DNA of 64,000 nucleotides from Paracoccaceae bacterium (GCA_033344815.1 JAWPMR010000001.1:4326136-4390135); one strand, 5' to 3'. Numbered from the stretch's first letter, positions 45,724 to 55,534 are shown. Made by a program: numbers and translations. The notes: generated by a model not told the origin, from the letters alone.

Positions 45724-46959
45724 TTAGTTGCCTGTCTGGAACGGGGGCGGGTCGTCCTCTTCCGCCTCGGCGGAACCGGCTGTTTTGGCACCATACCACT
45801 TGGCGGCAGGGGCGGCGCTGAGACCGTGCAACAAAGCGCTGATCCAGACCGCATTGATCGCCACATGCAGGATCTGTTCGCCAAATTGAAGCGGAATGTC
45901 TTCGGCGATCATCAGAGCGAACAGAGCGGTCGCAAGACCTCTGGGGCCAAACCACCCGAAGAAAATGCGCGTCAATGGGCGGGCGTCCGTGCGCATCAGG
46001 GAAATCCATACCGCGAGGGGGCGTATGACAAAAAGGCTGAGCAGAATGAACCCCAGCATGGGCCATGTCAGGTGGTTTATCGCTTCGGGCACCATGGCAG
46101 CACCCAGCAGTAAGAATGCCGACCATGCCAGTAATTGTCCTTCACTTTCAGTGAATTCATAGACAAATTTGCAAGCCCCCATGACAATGCCGCCGAAGGC
46201 AAGCCCCGCAACGAAAGCCGAGACAAACCCGTTCCCGCCGATTAAGATGGCCGCGAGGTAAGCCGCCCCAGCCAGTGCGATCGCGCCAACGCCTTCATAG
46301 ATGTCGGAGGTGGTGGCAAAAGCCTTTGCGCGCAACAATGCCCATCCCCCCAAGGCACCGACAACGGCTCCGGTCAGAGTACCCAGAAGGACCTGCTTTG
46401 CACCAAACAGCAGCCAAACACCGCCACCGATGTCGGTGGTCTCAGCTGCTGTCACGCTGGCAAAAAACAGGATGATCGGAAGCGCCAGACCATCATTCAA
46501 GCCACTTTCGACGGTCAATGCGCGGCGTTGGCGCATCGGCACATTCGGGTTAGTGATTACCGCCTGACCAAGGGCGGCATCGGTTGGCGCCAGAATGGCC
46601 GCTAGCAAGGCAAGACCCGCCAAAGGCCATGTGGGGAAAAGGAAGAAACCGACAAGACCACCAAGTACAATAGACAAAGGCAAGCCGATCAACAGCATAC
46701 GCAACGGCCAGACATGCCGTTTGCGTAAGGCAATCAGATCGGTTTGAGCCGCATCCAGAAAAAGAAGGATAACCAGGGCTATTTCGGCAACCGGGTGCAG
46801 AAGTGCGTGCGATGCTTCTGTCGACAACAATCCGGTCAGCGATAATACAAACCCCAGCGTCAGGAAAACCATTGGCGCTGTAATCATCGTGGAGGACAGG
46901 CGATGGGCAATCATCGTAAAACCTGCTGTTATCAGGCAAATGATCAGAAATCCCGTCAC
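45724..46959 (-). CDS. Cation/proton antiporter (CPA family)
   Basis: A 411-residue protein with about 12 helices and the Na/H exchanger fold (PF00999). LAPTDAALGQAVI near residue 125 carries the Thr-Asp pair of the CPA1 type, and VESGLNDGLALP near 150 contains the conserved Asn-Asp. FGWFGPRGLATALFALMI follows near 340. It would trade sodium or potassium for protons across the inner membrane, suited to marine life. The C-terminal tail is short and acidic, with no RCK domain. Confidence 0.88.
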   Translation of the reverse strand: MTGFLIICLITAGFTMIAHRLSSTMITAPMVFLTLGFVLSLTGLLSTEASHALLHPVAEIALVILLFLDAAQTDLIALRKRHVWPLRMLLIGLPLSIVLGGLVGFFLFPTWPLAGLALLAAILAPTDAALGQAVITNPNVPMRQRRALTVESGLNDGLALPIILFFASVTAAETTDIGGGVWLLFGAKQVLLGTLTGAVVGALGGWALLRAKAFATTSDIYEGVGAIALAGAAYLAAILIGGNGFVSAFVAGLAFGGIVMGACKFVYEFTESEGQLLAWSAFLLLGAAMVPEAINHLTWPMLGFILLSLFVIRPLAVWISLMRTDARPLTRIFFGWFGPRGLATALFALMIAEDIPLQFGEQILHVAINAVWISALLHGLSAAPAAKWYGAKTAGSAEAEEDDPPPFQTGN

Positions 46960-47231
46960 GTCTTGCTGTCCCTGCGATGGTTTTAGGTTTTGGGCCAGTT
47001 ACTGAAAACTCAGATAGTGCTTTTATGCAAATGGTAAGATCACGCATCGACCCTTTGATAACAGTTCTGTTTGCCAGTCTAGCGCAAGATTGGCCAGTGA
47101 TGGGACGGGTGTATTGGTTCACCACCCCAGCGCTTTCTGACGCCCGTTGGTTTTTGGTCTGCATGGTCCTACGTGTTACGGTGTTGTTGCGTACCCAAAG
47201 CGACGGGGCACATTGAACGCCGCGTTGTCGC

Positions 47232-48164
47232 TCATAACTCTTGTGTTTCGTGAAATGCGATCAAGCAGGAAATGAACTCCAGCGTCTTGCGATCCGCTTC
47301 CGGTTTTTTCCGCGTGATTGCTGCAAAAGTACTGGTGTAGCTGGTTTCGCCGGGTGCAATCGGACGTACAATTCCCTTGCGAATGAATGTTTCGGCGACG
47401 TGGTCGGCCAAAAATCCAATATAGCGCCCGGATTGAATGAGCAGCGATAAGGCCTCTTCCTCCTGTACGCGTGCGGCGCGGGTAATCCCAAGATTTTGGC
47501 CGGCCATCATATTGGGTGAGTTGAAGGCGTATCCGGCATATTTGTGATCGGCGAGGTTCAGATCTGCCAAGGGCAAATTGCTCGCCACATCAAAAAGGCT
47601 GTGCCCTTCACCGCAATAAAGAGTCATCCGTTCGCAATAAAGCGGGATGTAATTCAGCAGGGTGGAATGGCGATGAATCGGGACGATCGCTGCATGTAAC
47701 GATCCATCAATGACACGGGCTTCCAACGTACTGGGAGGATCAAGTGCAACTTCCAGATCAACTTCAGGCGCAATTTGGTCATATTTTTGAATGGCTTTAT
47801 GGATATTTGCATTTGGGTTGGTGCTGGATTGATCAAAGAGACCCAAGCGCAAGGTGCCTGTCAGTGTCGTGTGAATGTTATCGATCTCGGATTGAAAACC
47901 ATCAATGGAAGAGAGTAACTTTCGCGCTGCCACGAGAACCTGTTCACCCTCCGGCGTCAGCGAAAACCCGGAAGGACCTCGATTGCAGAGTTTTAATCCG
48001 ATCCGCAGTTCCAGATCCGAAATATGTTTGGAGATTGTGGAACGGCCAATGTTCAACTCGAACTCTGACGCGGCGAACCCGCGGCACTCCGTAACGATTA
48101 TGAAGATCCGCACGAGGCGAATATCGACGTCACTGAGGCTTCGAATGAGTGCGCGTTTGGCCAT
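47232..48164 (-). CDS. LysR-family transcriptional regulator
   Basis: A 310-residue LysR regulator with HTH at about residues 15-75 (FAASEFELNIGRSTISKHIS, then DLELRIGLKLCNR) and an effector domain beyond residue 90. The gene is divergent from the BCCT carrier and an inverted repeat sits between them, so it is the likely regulator of that carrier. The inducer is unknown. Confidence 0.88.
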   Translation of the reverse strand: MAKRALIRSLSDVDIRLVRIFIIVTECRGFAASEFELNIGRSTISKHISDLELRIGLKLCNRGPSGFSLTPEGEQVLVAARKLLSSIDGFQSEIDNIHTTLTGTLRLGLFDQSSTNPNANIHKAIQKYDQIAPEVDLEVALDPPSTLEARVIDGSLHAAIVPIHRHSTLLNYIPLYCERMTLYCGEGHSLFDVASNLPLADLNLADHKYAGYAFNSPNMMAGQNLGITRAARVQEEEALSLLIQSGRYIGFLADHVAETFIRKGIVRPIAPGETSYTSTFAAITRKKPEADRKTLEFISCLIAFHETQEL

Positions 48165-48168
48165 CTAA

Positions 48169-48188
48169 AGTTTCCTGTACATGAAACT
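48169..48188. promoter_or_regulatory. LysR-type box between lysR and BCCT genes
   Basis: Arms AGTTTC and GAAACT with an eight-base spacer, five bases upstream of the LysR ATG. The spacing and place fit a T-N11-A LysR autoregulatory site; it also lies upstream of the BCCT gene. Confidence 0.5.
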
Positions 48189-48288
48189 ATACACAGTAAT
48201 GTTGCAGCTTATCAAACACTGTGCGAGGCTTATGCTCATAAACACGAAGGTCGGGCGGTGCGCCCGGTCTCAAACAGGGAGACAGATA

Positions 48289-49968
48289 ATGTCATTAAAG
48301 CCACCACTATCGGATCTACCGATAAAAACCGCCGACAGCGGTTTTTATCGTGGATTCAGTGTCAACGTGACCGTGATCAGTAAGATCATCATCAGCATGC
48401 TGGTGGTCTGGTGTATCGTCTGGCCGACGCAGGCGGGTACCGTTCTTGGCAATTGGAACACGGCAATTCTTGCGCAGTTTGCAGCTTGGTACATCTGGGT
48501 TGTGACCGCTTTTGTCATTGTTTGCATTGGCTTGGCGATTTGGCCGACGGCCGGGCGCCTGAACCTCGGCACGGATGGTGAAAAGCCCGAATTCTCCAAT
48601 TTCTCATGGTTCTCCATGATGTTCGGCGCCGGAATTGGTGTCGGCATGTTGACCTGGGCTGTGGCGGAACCTGTTGCGCACTTCCAGAATAATCCGTCGG
48701 TCATTCAGGGTGTGACGACAGCCCTTGATGCGGACAATGTGCGCACAGCTTATGTCTGGTCCTACCTCCACTGGGGGCTTGGGGCCTGGGCCTGTTATGC
48801 GGTCGCCGGACTTGCATTGGCGTTTTTCAGCTACCGTCGCGGGCTTCCCTTAACCATTCGCTCCTCCCTCACGCCGCTTTTTGGCAAATCCCTGTCCGGT
48901 AATCTGGGCCACTTTATCGACATCGTGGCAGTCGTAGCGACCATTCTCGGCGTGGCGCAAACGCTGGGATTTGGCGTTGAGCAATTCGTTGCAGGCTTGA
49001 CCCGCATTGGGATTGGCGGGCTCGCGCTGGAAGATGGATCAGCCACAACGCTCGGAATTATTATCGCGCTGGCCGTCATCATGGGAGCCTCCACGCTTTC
49101 TGCCCTTTCCGGTGTCGGCAAAGGCATCAAATGGCTGTCCAATATCAACATGGTCTTGTCGATCTTCCTGTTGGGTTTCTTCATCATCTTTGGGGCAACA
49201 TGGTTCGGCGCTTTGGCGTTCTTTGTCGGCATCTGGGATTATCTGGTCGCGCTGCCCTGGCTGAGCTTCAACGTCTACAGCTCAGACGGTGTCGAAGGGT
49301 CGGAATCCTTCCTGCTGACGCAATGGCAGGGCTGGTGGCCAGTATTCTATTGGGCCTGGTGGATCGCATTCGCGCCTTTCGTGGGACTGTTCCTGGCGCG
49401 TATTTCGCGCGGCCGGACCATCCGTGAATTCGTTCTTGGCGCGATGATCGTGCCGTCGCTGATGTGCTTTGTCTGGTTCGCCTGGGCTGGCGGTACAGCG
49501 ATTGATCTGGAACTCAACGGGGGTGCGGATGGTACCATTCTGGGAGCGGCCAATGGTGACAAGATCTTTGCCATGACCGAATTCATGCTCGCGCCGATTG
49601 CACAGGCTCTGGCCTGGGGCATGGCGGTCCTGATTGTTGTCTTGCTGATGACCTTTCTGGTCACGTCCGCTGACTCCGCGGTACTGATCGTGAACACCAT
49701 CAATGCGGCAGGTGACGAAGGCCCCAAAGCCCGTCCCCACATCCTGTTCTGGGGGGCTGCCCTTGCCTGCGTGGTGGGGGGCTTGCTGATCTCGGGCGGG
49801 ACCGGTGCCATCCAAACCGCAATGGTGATCGGCGCTTTGCCTTTCTCCATCGTGATGGCGCTGATGTGCATCGCTTTGATTAAGGCAATTTGGAACGATG
49901 GTCGCCGCGAAGCTGCCGGCGTTGCAACAACGATCGATCCGGACACCTCGGTCATGCCTGCTGAATAA
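48289..49968 (+). CDS. BCCT-family betaine/carnitine/choline-type transporter
   Basis: A 559-residue carrier with 12 helices. BCCT hallmarks: GAGIGVGMLTWAVAEPVAHF near 115-135, the Trp-rich WWPVFYWAWWIAFAPFVGLF near 345-365 and ARISRGRTIREFVLG. ATG 48289 has GGGAGA upstream; the open frame further up has no ribosome site. BCCT proteins import quaternary ammonium compounds or DMSP, usually driven by sodium. The substrate cannot be fixed. A strong terminator follows. Confidence 0.9.
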   Translation: MSLKPPLSDLPIKTADSGFYRGFSVNVTVISKIIISMLVVWCIVWPTQAGTVLGNWNTAILAQFAAWYIWVVTAFVIVCIGLAIWPTAGRLNLGTDGEKPEFSNFSWFSMMFGAGIGVGMLTWAVAEPVAHFQNNPSVIQGVTTALDADNVRTAYVWSYLHWGLGAWACYAVAGLALAFFSYRRGLPLTIRSSLTPLFGKSLSGNLGHFIDIVAVVATILGVAQTLGFGVEQFVAGLTRIGIGGLALEDGSATTLGIIIALAVIMGASTLSALSGVGKGIKWLSNINMVLSIFLLGFFIIFGATWFGALAFFVGIWDYLVALPWLSFNVYSSDGVEGSESFLLTQWQGWWPVFYWAWWIAFAPFVGLFLARISRGRTIREFVLGAMIVPSLMCFVWFAWAGGTAIDLELNGGADGTILGAANGDKIFAMTEFMLAPIAQALAWGMAVLIVVLLMTFLVTSADSAVLIVNTINAAGDEGPKARPHILFWGAALACVVGGLLISGGTGAIQTAMVIGALPFSIVMALMCIALIKAIWNDGRREAAGVATTIDPDTSVMPAE

Positions 49969-49988
49969 GCACGGCAGGTCATCCTGCG

Positions 49989-50023
49989 ACGGCCCCGGCA
50001 ATAAGCCGGGGCCGTTTGTTTTT
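49989..50023 (+). terminator. Strong intrinsic terminator after the BCCT gene
   Basis: Perfect 11-base arms ACGGCCCCGGC and GCCGGGGCCGT with an AATAA loop, followed by a T-rich tract. It is 20 bases after the BCCT stop. Confidence 0.93.
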
Positions 50024-50371
50024 GTGGAATGGGCCGGCATTTTTTGTAGAGTTCTAGGTAGGCAGGACCGCCGTCGCAGGATCTTGTTGCAGCCTTTTAA
50101 GAGACCCAAACGGCGACTTGGTACCGCGCACAGACTTGGGGAAATGCGTCGTGGTCGTGAGCCGGTCGCCGTAACGCCTCACAACACCGCAAGTACCAGC
50201 CTAAATGGAAAGATGGCGCATGCTTTCGTTTAATTGTGTAATCGGGCTGACTCTTCTTTCGAAAACTCAATCAAAGCGATAGGATTTTGGCAAAATCCGT
50301 TTTGCATACCCGGCCTTGATCTTTTGAAACTGACTGGCTGGGCACCGAAGTCGAGTACTGGGATATCATAA
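50024..50371. other. Interval before the PhyH gene
   Basis: No gene is recognised here. It presumably carries the promoter of the dioxygenase gene. Confidence 0.45.
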
Positions 50372-51184
50372 ATGACACACGCGCTCCTGACTGAAGATCA
50401 CGTGGAAACCTTCCAGCGTGACGGTGTCGTGCTGATCAAAGGCCTGTTTCGTGACCATGTAGAGACGCTGCGTGCCGGTGTTGCGCGCAACATGGCGGAA
50501 CCCGGACCTTTTGCTGCCGAGAACCTCAAGGCGGGGGAGGGTGGACGCTTTTTCGATGATTATTGTAACTGGACGCGCATTCCCGAATTTGAAGATGTGA
50601 TCCGCAATTCGCCAGCCGCTGAAGTGGCAGCAGATCTGATGCGATCCCGCAAGGTTCAGGTTTTCCATGATCATGTCCTCGTCAAAGAACCCGGGACCTC
50701 CAAACCGACCCCGTGGCATCAGGATGGGCCGTATTACTTTGTTGAGGGCAAGCAGAATGTGAGTTTCTGGTCGCCGCTTGATCCGGTGCAGGATGCAAGC
50801 CTGCGGTGTGTGGCAGGCAGCCATCTGTGGGCAAAACCGGTCTTGCCGACGCGCTGGTTGTCTGAAACCAGTTTCTTTCCCGATGATGATGCCTATATGC
50901 CGGTGCCGGATCCCGACAGAGAAGGCATGGAAATCCGCGAATGGGACATGGCGCCGGGAGATGCAGTGGCTTTCAGTTTTGGCATTCTGCACGGGGCGCG
51001 TGGAAACGAAACCAAAAGCCGTCGCCGTGCCTTTTCGCTGCGTCTGGTCGGGGATGACGCGCGATTTGTGGCGCGTCCGGGCCCGACATCGCCGCCTTTT
51101 CCAGGGCATGACATGCAACCTGGTGACAGGCTGCGAGAAGACTGGTTCCCCGAGATCTATCAGAGCCATGCTGCGGCATCATAA
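50372..51184 (+). CDS. Phytanoyl-CoA dioxygenase (PhyH) family oxygenase
   Basis: A 270-residue Fe(II)/2-oxoglutarate dioxygenase. The iron triad is visible: WHQDGPYY gives His and Asp, and FGILHGARGN gives the distal His, with an Arg nearby for 2-oxoglutarate. PhyH relatives hydroxylate diverse small molecules, including betaines, ectoine-like compounds and halogenated or phosphonate substrates. It converges on a LysR gene eight bases away. The substrate is unknown; proximity to the BCCT gene makes a compatible solute possible. Confidence 0.85.
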   Translation: MTHALLTEDHVETFQRDGVVLIKGLFRDHVETLRAGVARNMAEPGPFAAENLKAGEGGRFFDDYCNWTRIPEFEDVIRNSPAAEVAADLMRSRKVQVFHDHVLVKEPGTSKPTPWHQDGPYYFVEGKQNVSFWSPLDPVQDASLRCVAGSHLWAKPVLPTRWLSETSFFPDDDAYMPVPDPDREGMEIREWDMAPGDAVAFSFGILHGARGNETKSRRRAFSLRLVGDDARFVARPGPTSPPFPGHDMQPGDRLREDWFPEIYQSHAAAS

Positions 51185-51192
51185 GCGTCTTA

Positions 51193-52086
51193 TCAATAGC
51201 TTTGGTGTGAAAAATAATCCGCCAGATGATCAATGACGGCACGAATGCGCGCGGTCAGGTGGCGCCCCGGCGGATAGACCGCATAAAGTCCCAACAGATC
51301 GGACTCATGCTTTTCAAGCAACAGCCTGAGCCGTCCCTCTTTGAGAAAAGGTGCCGCAGTGTAATGCGGAATGCGCCCTATCCCCAGACCATCTGCCGCC
51401 ATATGTGCAACAGCCAGTGGCGAATTCGCACGAAAATTGCCGGCAACGGGAATGCTGCTGTCATCGCCATCTGTCCGTACTTGCCAGTGATCTACGCTCT
51501 GCCGTGTCGTCTGCAACAGGCAGTTATGCGTCATGAGCGCATCTGGATCTTTCGGGGTTCCATGTTCTGACAGGTACTGCGGGGCCGCGCAAAAGACGAT
51601 CCGCATGTCCATCAGTTTTCTGGCCACCAGAGTGCTGTCCTTCAGAACACCGAACCGTATGGCCAGATCGAAACCCTGTTCAATGATTGAAACATGATGG
51701 TCAGATAAATGAAGGTCGACCTCAACCTTTGGATGGGCTTCTTGAAAGGGCTTTAATGCATGCACCAATTGCGCGCTGCCAAACCCGGTGGGGGCGGTGA
51801 TCCGCACCGGGCCTGCCAACTCTGACTGCCGCGACTGTACCAACCCTTCTAACTCATCAAACTGATCCAGAAGGGGCTGGCAGCGTTTGTAGTAGGCCTC
51901 GCCTGTTTCCGTCAGCGTTACGGATCGCGTTGTGCGATGGAAAAACTGAGCGCCGAGTTTTTCCTCAAGCTGGCGTACGTATTTGCTCGCCAGTTTGGTA
52001 CTGATCCCCAGACGCCGCGCCGCTTCGGTGAAGGACCCATGCGCGGCCACGGCGGCGAAGATGCGCATGCCTCGGATGGTATCCAA
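51193..52086 (-). CDS. LysR-family regulator divergent from GST gene
   Basis: A 297-residue LysR protein (HTH about 3-60: FAAVAAHGSFTEAARRLGIS, then KLASKYVRQLEEKLG; effector domain 90-297 with PVRITAPTGFGSAQLV). The start is TTG with GGGGA eight bases upstream. It is divergent from the GST gene and an A+T-rich dyad lies between them, so it probably controls the GST and flavin-protein operon, perhaps the dehalogenase too. Confidence 0.88.
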   Translation of the reverse strand: MDTIRGMRIFAAVAAHGSFTEAARRLGISTKLASKYVRQLEEKLGAQFFHRTTRSVTLTETGEAYYKRCQPLLDQFDELEGLVQSRQSELAGPVRITAPTGFGSAQLVHALKPFQEAHPKVEVDLHLSDHHVSIIEQGFDLAIRFGVLKDSTLVARKLMDMRIVFCAAPQYLSEHGTPKDPDALMTHNCLLQTTRQSVDHWQVRTDGDDSSIPVAGNFRANSPLAVAHMAADGLGIGRIPHYTAAPFLKEGRLRLLLEKHESDLLGLYAVYPPGRHLTARIRAVIDHLADYFSHQSY

Positions 52087-52111
52087 CTTATTATCCCCAT
52101 TTTGTACATAA

Positions 52112-52132
52112 ATATTCCAGATTTTGGTATAT
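52112..52132. promoter_or_regulatory. LysR-type dyad between lysR and GST genes
   Basis: An imperfect dyad (ATATTCCA against TGGTATAT) lies 26 bp from the LysR start and 78 bp before the GST ATG, in AT-rich sequence. It is a candidate regulator box. Confidence 0.42.
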
Positions 52133-52209
52133 TATCGCCGGAACCTGATCAAGCTATGTCTTCTCCTGTCCGGACCTACCGGAACCCAATTCAATAGAGG
52201 ACGGCCTCA

Positions 52210-52830
52210 ATGACAAACAACATCCGTATTCATAGTTTTCCGCTCTCCGGACATGCACATCGTGTCGTCCTTTTTGCCAATCTTGCGGGGATAGCCCATG
52301 ACGTTGTCGATGTGGATTTGCCAAATGGCGCGCATAAGACCCCTGAGTTCCTCGCGATGAACCCTGCCGGGCAAGTGCCGGTTCTGGAGGACACAGACAC
52401 ATTCATAAGCGATAGCAACGCGATTTTAGTATATCTCGCGCGCAAATATGCCCCGGGTTTTCTGCCCAGTGATCCGGTGCTTGAAGCCGAAGTGCAAAAG
52501 TTTCTGACGCTTGCTGCAGGCGAGATCGCTTTTGGCCCAGCCGCGGCACGGTTGATCACAGTGTTCAATGCGCCGCTTAATGCAGAGGCTTGCCATGCGA
52601 CCGCCGCGAAAGGCCTGGGAAAGCTTGAGGCACATCTGGAAGGACGTGATTTTCTCGTCGGCGATACGCCCAGCATCGCAGACGTCGCTATTTACAGTTA
52701 CACCGCACATGCACCAGAGGGGGGCGTTTCACTCGACCCTTACCCGAATGTGCGCCGCTTTCTATCCAATGTCGAAGCCTTGCCCGGTTTCATTGGCATG
52801 CCAAAAACCAAGGCGGGCCTGCAAGCTTGA
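52210..52830 (+). CDS. Glutathione S-transferase family protein
   Basis: A 206-residue GST: thioredoxin-like N-terminal domain with the Ser/His start SFPLSGHAHRVVLFANLAGI, GQVPVLED (cis-Pro) and SDSNAILVYLARKY, then a helical domain ending SIADVAIYSYTAHAPEGGVS. The ATG has AGAGGA upstream. It starts an operon-like pair with the flavin/ferredoxin fusion 63 bp downstream, with the reductive dehalogenase beyond. GST-type enzymes can remove halogens from organics, but this one cannot be assigned. Confidence 0.88.
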   Translation: MTNNIRIHSFPLSGHAHRVVLFANLAGIAHDVVDVDLPNGAHKTPEFLAMNPAGQVPVLEDTDTFISDSNAILVYLARKYAPGFLPSDPVLEAEVQKFLTLAAGEIAFGPAAARLITVFNAPLNAEACHATAAKGLGKLEAHLEGRDFLVGDTPSIADVAIYSYTAHAPEGGVSLDPYPNVRRFLSNVEALPGFIGMPKTKAGLQA

Positions 52831-52893
52831 CCTGTTATTGCGGCCGACGTGGGCGGAAGCGAACTCAACTTCGACATTCAAATGAGGTCTACC

Positions 52894-54963
52894 ATGCCTG
52901 ATCCTGATCCCACTACACCGTCGCCTTTCCACGAGGGCGAAAAAACCCTGCAAGTGCGTGCCGGCAAACGCGAGGCGATTGAGGCTTTTGGTCGTCGTGC
53001 AATTCGCCCGTTCATGCCAGACCAGCATCGTTCGTTTTTTGCCACGCTGCCGTTTCTGGTGGTCGGCAGTATGGATGATGGGGGACGGCCCTGGGCATCA
53101 ATCCTGGCCAGACGTCCGGGCTTTGTGCAGAGCCCCAGCAACACGCGTCTGGATGTGAAAGCGATGCCCGTGAAAGATGATCCTTTGGCCAAGAACCTGA
53201 AAACGGGCGCTGCGATTGGGATCCTTGGCATCGATCTCGGGACTCGGCGTCGCAATCGGATGAATGCAAGGGTGGCCAGCGTGAAGAGTGGTTCTTTTTC
53301 ACTGGAGGTGGATCAATCCTTTGGCAATTGCCCGCAGTATATTCAAACACGTGATATCGATTTTGTAAGAGACACCGCAATGGGCCATGACTCCGCGCCA
53401 ACGGAGCGGTTCGACACGTTGGACAACACGAAACGCGCGTGGATTGGCCAAGCGGACATGTTCTTTGTCGCCAGCGGTGTACATCCCAGTGATGATCCGG
53501 CGCGCCAAGGCGTTGATGTCTCTCATCGCGGTGGGCGTGCGGGCTTTGTCAAGGTCGAGGGTAACACCCTGACCATACCCGATTATTCGGGCAATTATTT
53601 GTTCAATACATTGGGTAATTTTCTGATCAATCCCAAGGCGGGTCTGACCTTCATCGACTTCTCAACCGGTGATGTCTTGAGCTTGACCGGTACGGTCGAA
53701 TTGCTGGGGGAAGATGACCCTGAGATAAGCGCTTTCAGGGGTGCTGAGCGGGGGTGGCGTTTCACGCTGGCTCATGGCGTGCAAATGTTTGATGCTCTGC
53801 CTTTGCGCGCGCGCTTCGGGGAATGGTCTCCCGGAAGCTTGTTGGCCGGTGATTGGGCCGAAACGGCAAAACAACTCAAAGCAGAGGCAGAACGCGACAT
53901 ATGGCGGCGTTTTGTGGTTAGCCGCATTGTGGATGAAAGCAGTGTCATTCGCTCGTTTTATCTGGAACCCGAAGATGCCACGCCTGTACCAAACTTTGAG
54001 CCGGGCCAGTTTTTGACGGTGCGCGCGACCCCGCGCGGGATGCATGAAGCGATTTTGCGAACATATACGGTTTCATCAGCGCCGAGCGACTCAGGTTACC
54101 GGATTTCGATCAAACATGAACTTGATGGTCAGATGTCAAATCACCTGCACACCGGACTCAAAGTAGGAGATACAATTGATGTAAAAGCGCCCAAGGGGAA
54201 TTTCACGCTTGATCCGGCAGAAACCCGGCCGGCGGTTTTGATTGGCGGCGGCGTAGGCATTACGCCGATGATTTCGATGGCGCGGCAAGTGGTTCACCAT
54301 GCGACGCGCACACGGCATTTGAGACCCATGACGATCTATCACAGTGCATCCAATACAATGCAACGCGCGTTTCGGGATGAGTTTCTAGTCTTGTCGGCCC
54401 AAAGCGACGGCGCGATCCAATACCACTCGCTGATCAGTAACCCGGCACGTGATGAGACCCGGGGTCAGGATTTTGATCATGTGGGACGGGTTAACGCAGA
54501 CATGATTAGAAATACCTTGCTGTTAGAGGATTGTGATTATTACATTTGCGGCCCAGCAGAATTCATGCAGGCGACGTACTCTGCATTGCGATCCGTGGGT
54601 GTTTGTGATCAGCGCATCAAGGCTGAGGCTTTTGGACCTGCCGCTTTGCAGCGTAGACCGGATGACCCAGCCGTTTTGCGCCAGGTTGATGAAGCTGAAA
54701 CCGCCGTGGTCAGATTTGCGAAGTCGCATGTTGAGCAGCCTTGGCACGCAGGTGATGCATCGCTGCTGGACACAGCGGAGGCCCATGGTTTGAAGCCTGA
54801 CTTTTCATGCCGAAATGGCGTATGCGGCAGCTGCGCTACCCGAAAGAGCGCAGGAGAGGTCGTGTATCGTACGCCCCCCACTGCAGAGATCGGTGTCGAT
54901 GAAATCCTGTTGTGCTGTGCCGTGCCGGCCAAGGGAACAGAAGTGTTGGAGTTGGACCTCTGA
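52894..54963 (+). CDS. PNPOx-like flavin domain fused to ferredoxin reductase and [2Fe-2S] domains
   Basis: A 689-residue cytosolic fusion. Residues about 20-320 form a pyridoxamine-phosphate-oxidase-like flavin module (FFATLPFLVVGSMDDGGRPW; GNYLFNTLGNFLINPKAGL). Residues 345-590 are a ferredoxin-NADP reductase (RTYTVSSAP flavin loop; GGGVGITPMISMA nucleotide loop). Residues 600-689 are a plant-type [2Fe-2S] domain with CRNGVCGSC and a distal CC. The three modules could pass NAD(P)H electrons to a small acceptor. ATG 52894 has GAGGT upstream. It follows the GST gene and precedes the dehalogenase, suggesting a shared redox task; the substrate is unknown. Confidence 0.87.
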   Translation: MPDPDPTTPSPFHEGEKTLQVRAGKREAIEAFGRRAIRPFMPDQHRSFFATLPFLVVGSMDDGGRPWASILARRPGFVQSPSNTRLDVKAMPVKDDPLAKNLKTGAAIGILGIDLGTRRRNRMNARVASVKSGSFSLEVDQSFGNCPQYIQTRDIDFVRDTAMGHDSAPTERFDTLDNTKRAWIGQADMFFVASGVHPSDDPARQGVDVSHRGGRAGFVKVEGNTLTIPDYSGNYLFNTLGNFLINPKAGLTFIDFSTGDVLSLTGTVELLGEDDPEISAFRGAERGWRFTLAHGVQMFDALPLRARFGEWSPGSLLAGDWAETAKQLKAEAERDIWRRFVVSRIVDESSVIRSFYLEPEDATPVPNFEPGQFLTVRATPRGMHEAILRTYTVSSAPSDSGYRISIKHELDGQMSNHLHTGLKVGDTIDVKAPKGNFTLDPAETRPAVLIGGGVGITPMISMARQVVHHATRTRHLRPMTIYHSASNTMQRAFRDEFLVLSAQSDGAIQYHSLISNPARDETRGQDFDHVGRVNADMIRNTLLLEDCDYYICGPAEFMQATYSALRSVGVCDQRIKAEAFGPAALQRRPDDPAVLRQVDEAETAVVRFAKSHVEQPWHAGDASLLDTAEAHGLKPDFSCRNGVCGSCATRKSAGEVVYRTPPTAEIGVDEILLCCAVPAKGTEVLELDL

Positions 54964-55120
54964 AACGCGCCCGTCGGCTCATTGGCTAGGCGCACCACAC
55001 GCCTCGACGTTGGTGAGTTTTTGGGTATCGAAGGGCGCACGTCTGGTGCCTGCGACACCAACGCAGATCATTTACGCTCGTTAATGTCCTCTCAACACAC
55101 CGCGATTTTGTGTGAATTTG

Positions 55121-55197
55121 ACAACTGAAAGCGGCAGACGATCAAAGTGTGCCGCGCGCAAGTTGAAAAACTGATAGCGCGCTGCCGGTTCAGTTGT
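55121..55197. other. Multi-stem inverted repeat, candidate structured leader
   Basis: Outer arms ACAACTGAA and TTCAGTTGT pair over nine bases, then CGGCAG with CTGCCG over six. Further in, GCGCG pairs with CGCGC, and AGTT with AACT around GAAA. Total span is 77 bases, 338 bp upstream of the dehalogenase start and 157 bp past the preceding gene. No terminator T tract follows on either strand. Confidence 0.5.
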
Positions 55198-55278
55198 GAA
55201 AAAAATCATTACAAAGCCGCCCCGAACCCATGATTCCTGGCTTTGCCAGGGGGAGCTCCACTCCTATAGGTGCCCCAA

Positions 55279-55291
55279 CATCGTGACGATG
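55279..55291. promoter_or_regulatory. 13-bp perfect palindrome before rdhA
   Basis: CATCGT, G, ACGATG. It lies 244 bp upstream of the dehalogenase start and may be an operator half of a larger site. Confidence 0.35.
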
Positions 55292-55534
55292 ACTAGTTGA
55301 TTTCAAACGTGACGAAGGTCGGTGCATCGCGATTTTCTTGCGTGCGTTACACCATACTGAACGCCGAAAAACGCGCGATGCGGCAAATCCCTGATCGAGT
55401 TTGCGTCGCCCCGTCAAGTTCGGAAAGGCGCCTGTTGATCGCACAATGGCATCTGTATAATTTTGACATCTGATGTTTTGCCGGGCATTGCAGTAACAAA
55501 ACAATCGGCTGCACACGCGCCAAAGGAAGACAAC

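Larger units (their letters stand above)
54964..55534. other. 571-bp interval before the reductive dehalogenase
   Basis: Holds a multi-stem element at 55121-55197, a CCTGG/CCAGG hairpin at 55236-55250 and a 13-base palindrome at 55279-55291. No protein gene is recognised. Confidence 0.5.

Noticed and set aside
54964-55534. Cobalamin riboswitch ahead of rdhA
   Set aside because: The multi-stem element lacks the conserved B12-box sequence and core layout.
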